Origin: Amaranthus tricolor
Taxonomy: Eukaryota > Streptophyta > Magnoliopsida > Caryophyllales > Amaranthaceae
Length of the DNA stretch: 64,000 nucleotides
Reading direction: 5' to 3'
Assembly: GCF_026212465.1 (NCBI RefSeq)
Contig: NC_080052.1
Span: 14,725,878-14,789,877 of the forward strand
In this document: one piece after another, positions 63,266 to 64,000 of the stretch
How the letters are laid out: the number at the start of each line of letters is the position of its first letter
Numbering within the stretch: position 1 is the first letter of the stretch
Translations under genes and position numbers: made by a program
The notes under the pieces: model-generated
What the model was told of the DNA's origin: nothing
Seen by the model: the letters and a program-made list of their open reading frames with translations, nothing else
Database searches by the model: none

Positions 63266-63626
63266 TCAATTATTGATATTAGAAAGTTGATCAATAATAC
63301 CCAAAACAGCACTACAAATATGCTGAAACCCATCTTCTCTTGCCTTAAGCAAAGTACGATAAGTGACCTTACATAGTCTTTTAAAAGCATTATGAAAAAC
63401 ATTAGTGTAATCAACAACACCCATTACATGCATTTTTGAATAATCATAATTCTTTAATCCCAAATCTTGTAATGAAGATGTTAAAGAACCATTAGCCAAT
63501 GAATATTTTGAAGCACACAATCGAAACACTCTCACCGACTTATTACTATTATGATCATGACTTACAATACTGTTACTTGGAAGTTATGATGATAAATATG
63601 TGTAACTTTCTGATGCATTTTCCATT
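63266..63626 (-). pseudogene. Unrecognised coding fragment, Y copy
   Basis: Same fragment as at 26673 and 21185 (VFRLCASKYSLANGSLTS, NYDYSKMHVMGVVDYTNVFH). It carries the same TAA after SYTYLSS as the W copy, whereas X has CAA. Family unknown. Confidence 0.5.
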
Positions 63627-63736
63627 CCTGGGTTGATCATTATCTTCAGGGGACCTCTTACGACCATTGAGACAGTAAGTGTATAAGAAAGGTTGCCTAA
63701 CCTTTCTCTTAAAGTGCACAATGACCTTTAGCTCTA

Positions 63737-63896
63737 GAGAAGGACTATTAGGGCTTGTTTGCGAATGTGATATCCTTGGTTTAAGAATTATGTAAATGCT
63801 TAAGAATGCTTGGATGGAGAAGGACTATTAGGGCTTGTTTGCGAATGTGATATCCTTGGTTTAAGAATTATGTAAATGCTTAAGAATGCTTGGATG
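63737..63896. repeat. Tandem duplication, 80-bp unit, two copies
   Basis: GAGAAGGACTATTAGGGCTT starts at 63737 and again at 63817, and the units are identical as far as I can read. Block X has one unit near 27125, so this is private to block Y and recent. Confidence 0.93.
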
Positions 63897-64000
63897 ATTA
63901 GGATTGCTTAAATGCTAAGAGTTAATGTACATTTGGTAGTGCATGACACTTTATAGTTATAGTAGTGGGCTTAGAAAGAGGTTTCCTAAACCCTAATGAC

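Larger units (their letters stand above)
58908..64000. repeat. Segmental duplication block Y (direct copy of X)
   Basis: Colinear with 22325-27310 and continuing past the window end. It lacks the hAT, Harbinger and LTR insertions of W and Z and so provides empty sites. Confidence 0.92.

Overview
The window is nuclear DNA of a flowering plant, very probably a dicot. It is AT-rich and dense in transposable elements. The genes have long introns with GT/AG splice sites, and the recognisable proteins are plant ones: a CRS2/peptidyl-tRNA hydrolase, a Raf-like kinase, a CYP704-type P450 fragment and plant PIF/Harbinger proteins. The family cannot be fixed from sequence alone. Short GAGACGGTCTC-type motifs recall Caryophyllales, but that is a weak hint.

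The window is a patchwork of low-copy segmental duplications. (1) 1-13.7 kb (block A1) holds an eight-exon CRS2/PTH gene on the minus strand whose ORF can be followed from start to stop. (2) 13.76-21.5 kb (block W) holds a truncated kinase exon, an unrecognised coding fragment, a 1.3-kb hAT element and a 4.4-kb two-gene PIF/Harbinger element carrying a captured P450 fragment. (3) 21.5-28.3 kb (segment S, block X) repeats W material without these insertions and carries a Raf-like kinase pseudogene. (4) 28.3-37.55 kb (block A2) is a direct second copy of A1 with a wrecked CRS2/PTH pseudogene. (5) A degenerate tRNA-Asp gene lies at 37.65 kb. (6) 37.7-51.3 kb is a large inverted repeat with arms of about 6.1 and 6.3 kb and a 1.1-kb loop. 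The arms carry two hAT-type elements and a solo LTR; the loop carries a copia gag remnant. (7) 51.36-57.9 kb (block Z) is an inverted copy of S+X. (8) 58.9-64.0 kb (block Y) is a direct copy of X, so Z and Y form a second inverted repeat.

Three solo LTRs begin TGTAACACCCC on their sense strand and end in TTACA, each with a 5-bp target duplication. Two hAT insertions have perfect 8-bp target duplications and a third has 7 of 8. The Harbinger element has a TTA duplication. The hAT and Harbinger insertions in W and the LTR in Z are confirmed by empty sites in sister blocks.

Only two host or element genes keep a full reading frame: CRS2/PTH copy 1, which has lost the catalytic Asn of the GLGNPG motif, and the Harbinger Myb/SANT protein. 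All other coding similarity is broken. The main interest is structural: nested tandem and inverted duplications, a templated-insertion breakpoint at 51.31-51.36 kb, and inverted pseudogene pairs that could form hairpin RNA.
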